NCBI RefSeq assembly: GCF_032884065.1
Contig: NC_088879.1
Coordinates: 19,516,038-19,580,037, forward strand
Direction: 5' to 3'
From: Artemia franciscana
Lineage: Eukaryota; Arthropoda; Branchiopoda; Anostraca; Artemiidae
DNA: 64,000 nt
Under the pieces are notes generated by a model. That model made no database searches. It was given only the letters and a program-made list of their open reading frames with translations, and had not been told where the DNA came from. Of this stretch, positions 61,301-64,000 are shown piece by piece; the first letter of the stretch is position 1; every line of letters starts with the position of its first letter. The translations under genes and the position numbers were made by a program.

Positions 61301-63850
61301 GCCTGTATCCAGTTGGTGATAGCCATTTAAATTTCATTTTGTCTGTTGCTCATTTCTTGTCAATATTACTGAGGGGTCACAGATAAGCACTAGAGTCCTC
61401 ATTGATAAATAATATGTGCTTGTATATATATAGCTTGTTGCTACTTATTTTTCTCTGGGAATACAATGTTTGATGTGGCATAAACCAAAGAAAGGACATG
61501 TAGGCCTAGAGAAAAATATGTTAAGAAAACCGATTTTTATAATTGCACAATAATTATAGCTTACATAATTTTACATGCAGTCCTGCTCTACTTTACCCCC
61601 AACCCTCCTAATATAGAAATATATAGCTGAAGTTACATGTTACCTGTTGATTCTGCCAATTTATCCCTCAACCTTTAACTCCCTGTTAATTGAAGCAATT
61701 GCAACAAAGCAAGAATGGCAGGAAAGGTAACAGGTGACAGAATACATTGGAACTACATAATTTTGGCTATATATTTGCACATTAGGCAGGTTGGAGGTAA
61801 ATTATAGTATAGAGATGCATGCTTTTCCCTTTGGTATGTAGGCTAAGTAGAAGATCACTTGTACCTGATGCTGTCCCTGTTGTTTTTAGTTGGATTGGAA
61901 ACATCCAAAGAAAGTTTCCTTTGAAAAGGAAAGGTGAGATTGCCCAAAAGTGAGATTGAATTTGTCAAAGCTTGGAGGTTTGCCCCTTCAGTCTATTTAA
62001 AGGAAAATGGATTCATAATTGAAGCTTTGTTCATTTCAATCTTAAGGGTGACCAATATTTGTGACAATTCATTAAATGGTTGTAAAGGGATACTTTTGTT
62101 TATTCATTAGTCTTCTTTGTTTTCTAACAGTTTTTTTTTTAATCTTTAAATTGATATCCATTTCTTACAAATTTTTATTGATACCAGAGGTCCATTTGCA
62201 AGTTTTCACCTACTTTGTAATCCCTGGTCTCACAATTACATTTAAATTTACTGAAGCTAGGACACACAGAACTCCTATCTATTTAAAGAAAATCAATGGA
62301 TATAAGTAGGTTTTATTGTATTTAAGCCCTAGGGCCATGGCAATTAAAAACAAAATAAAGGAGATTAACTTTATAATACTTGACATTAAATAAGCATAAT
62401 AGTCACAAAGAAAAACAAATAACAAAATTATACTTCTGTGTTCAGTTGCCAACCTGAGCAACTGTCATAAATTTTTAAATCTTGCAGAACATTCACCCCC
62501 ATTACATTCACAAGCTATCTCTCATGACCCACAAAATTGTCCATACATCCACATTTCAGGGAAATGGAAGGACCATCACACTGGTATTCTTCATTTCTAC
62601 TTATATTTAATGGGTTTGAAAGAAAGTTTCTATGGCTAAGTCAGTAGGCCAGTAAAGGACCTGGTGGTCCTTTAGCCAGGTAGTGCAATAGGAAGCTAAG
62701 GACCAGCCAGCCTATGCTCTTGCATGCCCTTCCTCCTTACTGTCCCTAGATTTCCATCTGTACTCATTTAAAGTTTGGCCAATTCTAGCTGAGGTTAGTC
62801 ATATCACCAACCCCTATCCAAAACCAAATAAACTGGCAATGCCAGGAATTAAACCTATACACCTTGGACAAAGCGTTCCAACCCAAAGCGCCTACCACTT
62901 AGCAAGGAACACAAATTTGACTAGAGAACAATAATTATTTGAAAAAAAAATAGAAAATTGAAAAAAAATTTGCTATAGTTGCCCCACTACTGTCCTATAA
63001 ATGCTATAGGCCCATTTTATTTAGACAAATCAATTTAAGACAGGTATCAACAAAACTCCATCAGGGATTGTATTTGCTTAAAATACAATCAAGCTATGTG
63101 AATGCTCAGCTTTGTGATATTCTAGTCTTGAAATAATAAAAAAAGAGAAAATTTATATTTTCTATTTATTTTTCACCAACTCATTTGAGCAAAATCATTT
63201 GTGACAGCCAAATGCCCATGGTTGGCTTAGAACCTCTCTAAATGCTCTGAAACAGCAGGAATTAAAAAAAATTATACTAATCAGCATTAAACTATCCCTT
63301 AAATTTGAACATGTGTATTTAATTTGAAAATGATGCTACAGCTAGTCAGGTTACTGTGCCGTTCCCACTGGCTCTACTGCAGTTAAAAATGGGCAGTTAC
63401 CATGCAGTAACTGCAGTTACTGAAAAACCATCAGCTGGAACACACCCATAAGCAATTATATCTGTATATTATATCAATTATATATCTTATATTATTATAT
63501 TATATATATATACATAAGCAATTATATCAATTATATCTGTAAAGAACATACAAAAGGCATCAAGTAGTATATTCACTTTATTTTTAAGTCAAAATATGAA
63601 AAAAAACAAAAAATTTACTCCCGACCTGCCTAATTTGCTAATATATAGCCCAAATTATATATTTTAAATGTATTTTGCCACCTTTTAGCCTACTTATTTT
63701 TCCAGTTCTTGTTTGCCACAGTTGCTTCATTATCAGGTACTATGGTTGAGGTATACATTGGCAGAATCAATAGGAAATATGCAATTTCAGCCTTAGATTT
63801 CCATATTAGGAGGGTTGGTGCTAAAGTAAAGCAGAGCTGCATACTTCTCT
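58376..63850. mobile_element. Element B, copy 2 (left 5.5 kb, to the sequence gap)
   Basis: It starts with the same AGTTGCGTTCGAATC end and follows B copy 1 from 49347 to 54800 with only scattered differences. It is preceded by TAA (58373-58375); the intact site in A copy 1 is 'aaattaattc' at about 30586-30595. Internal modules recur: palindrome about 58792, foldbacks about 58900 and 60102, core (minus) about 61900-63330 with tRNA-like segment about 62836-62908. The gap comes about 70 bases before the point where copy 1 carries the LINE, so it is unknown whether this copy has it. Confidence 0.87.
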
Positions 63851-63950
63851 NNNNNNNNNNNNNNNNNNNNNNNNNNNNNNNNNNNNNNNNNNNNNNNNNN
63901 NNNNNNNNNNNNNNNNNNNNNNNNNNNNNNNNNNNNNNNNNNNNNNNNNN
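63851..63950. other. Assembly gap (100 N)
   Basis: Exactly 100 N, a conventional placeholder. The true size is unknown. Confidence 0.99.
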
Positions 63951-64000
63951 AGAAGTAACTCAACTAGAATTTTACCTTTTATCTGTCTGGTAAAAAACAT
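63951..64000. mobile_element. Fragment of a further element B copy, or overlapping contig
   Basis: The 50 bases equal 51648-51697 of B copy 1, including 'tagaattttacc', where B copy 2 reads 'tagaatttcacc' (60690s). They correspond to a position about 3.2 kb upstream of the sequence before the gap. Confidence 0.85.

Overview
The window is AT-rich, intron-style eukaryotic DNA made almost entirely of repeats: transposon remnants, long inverted repeats, satellites and microsatellites, with only traces of host exons. The repeat families (a ~290-bp satellite with long G runs, the dispersed 'GGCTCAATAGTAACCGAAACT'-type repeat, and a 'GTAAGGAGCAACATTAAAAC'-type foldback) look to me like those of a crustacean, most likely a brine shrimp (Artemia). 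That assignment is from memory and unverified. No complete host gene is present.

Left third (1-24107). The window opens in the right end of a transposon (1-610). Then come a foldback repeat, a decayed minus-strand non-LTR retrotransposon (2847-4640) and a satellite array (4672-7090) with a characteristic tail. A clean exon at 7393-7640 encodes an importin-alpha-like armadillo repeat segment with good splice sites on both sides. A degenerate tRNA-Pro-like sequence, more satellite, three further LINE remnants (8401-9030, 13524-14555 and 23037-23875), two minisatellites, two stretches of decayed minus-strand coding sequence of unknown identity (15.4 and 16.7 kb), and two possible host exons (20.7 and 22.4 kb) lying among copies of a 1.25-kb repeat make up the rest.

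Right two thirds (24108-64000). This is a Russian-doll stack of very large terminal-inverted-repeat (TIR) elements, all without recognisable transposase and most with 3-bp target-site duplications (TSDs). Element D (24108-43089, 21-bp perfect TIRs, TAA TSD) contains element A copy 1 (24534-30621, 17-bp TIRs, AAT TSD) and element C (36109-43020, 26-bp perfect TIRs, TAA TSD). Element E begins at 43440 and is interrupted by A copy 2 (from 43510). A copy 2 is itself interrupted by element B copy 1 (49347-58290, 15-bp TIRs, CAG TSD) and, 86 bp later, by B copy 2 (58376 to the sequence gap at 63851). B copy 1 carries a nearly intact CR1/L2-type LINE (54871-57437) with one in-frame stop. A copy 1 supplies the empty sites for both B insertions, so these boundaries can be read directly.

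The main observation is that A, B, C and D have unrelated ends but share interior modules: a ~1.4-kb core with a tRNA-like (SINE-type) segment, flanked by long inverted-repeat arms. This suggests a family of modular, non-autonomous elements mobilised by transposases encoded elsewhere. The 3-bp TSDs fit a PIF/Harbinger-type enzyme, but that is inference. The window ends in a 100-N gap where the sequence jumps back to the middle of element B, which marks a third copy or unmerged overlapping contigs.
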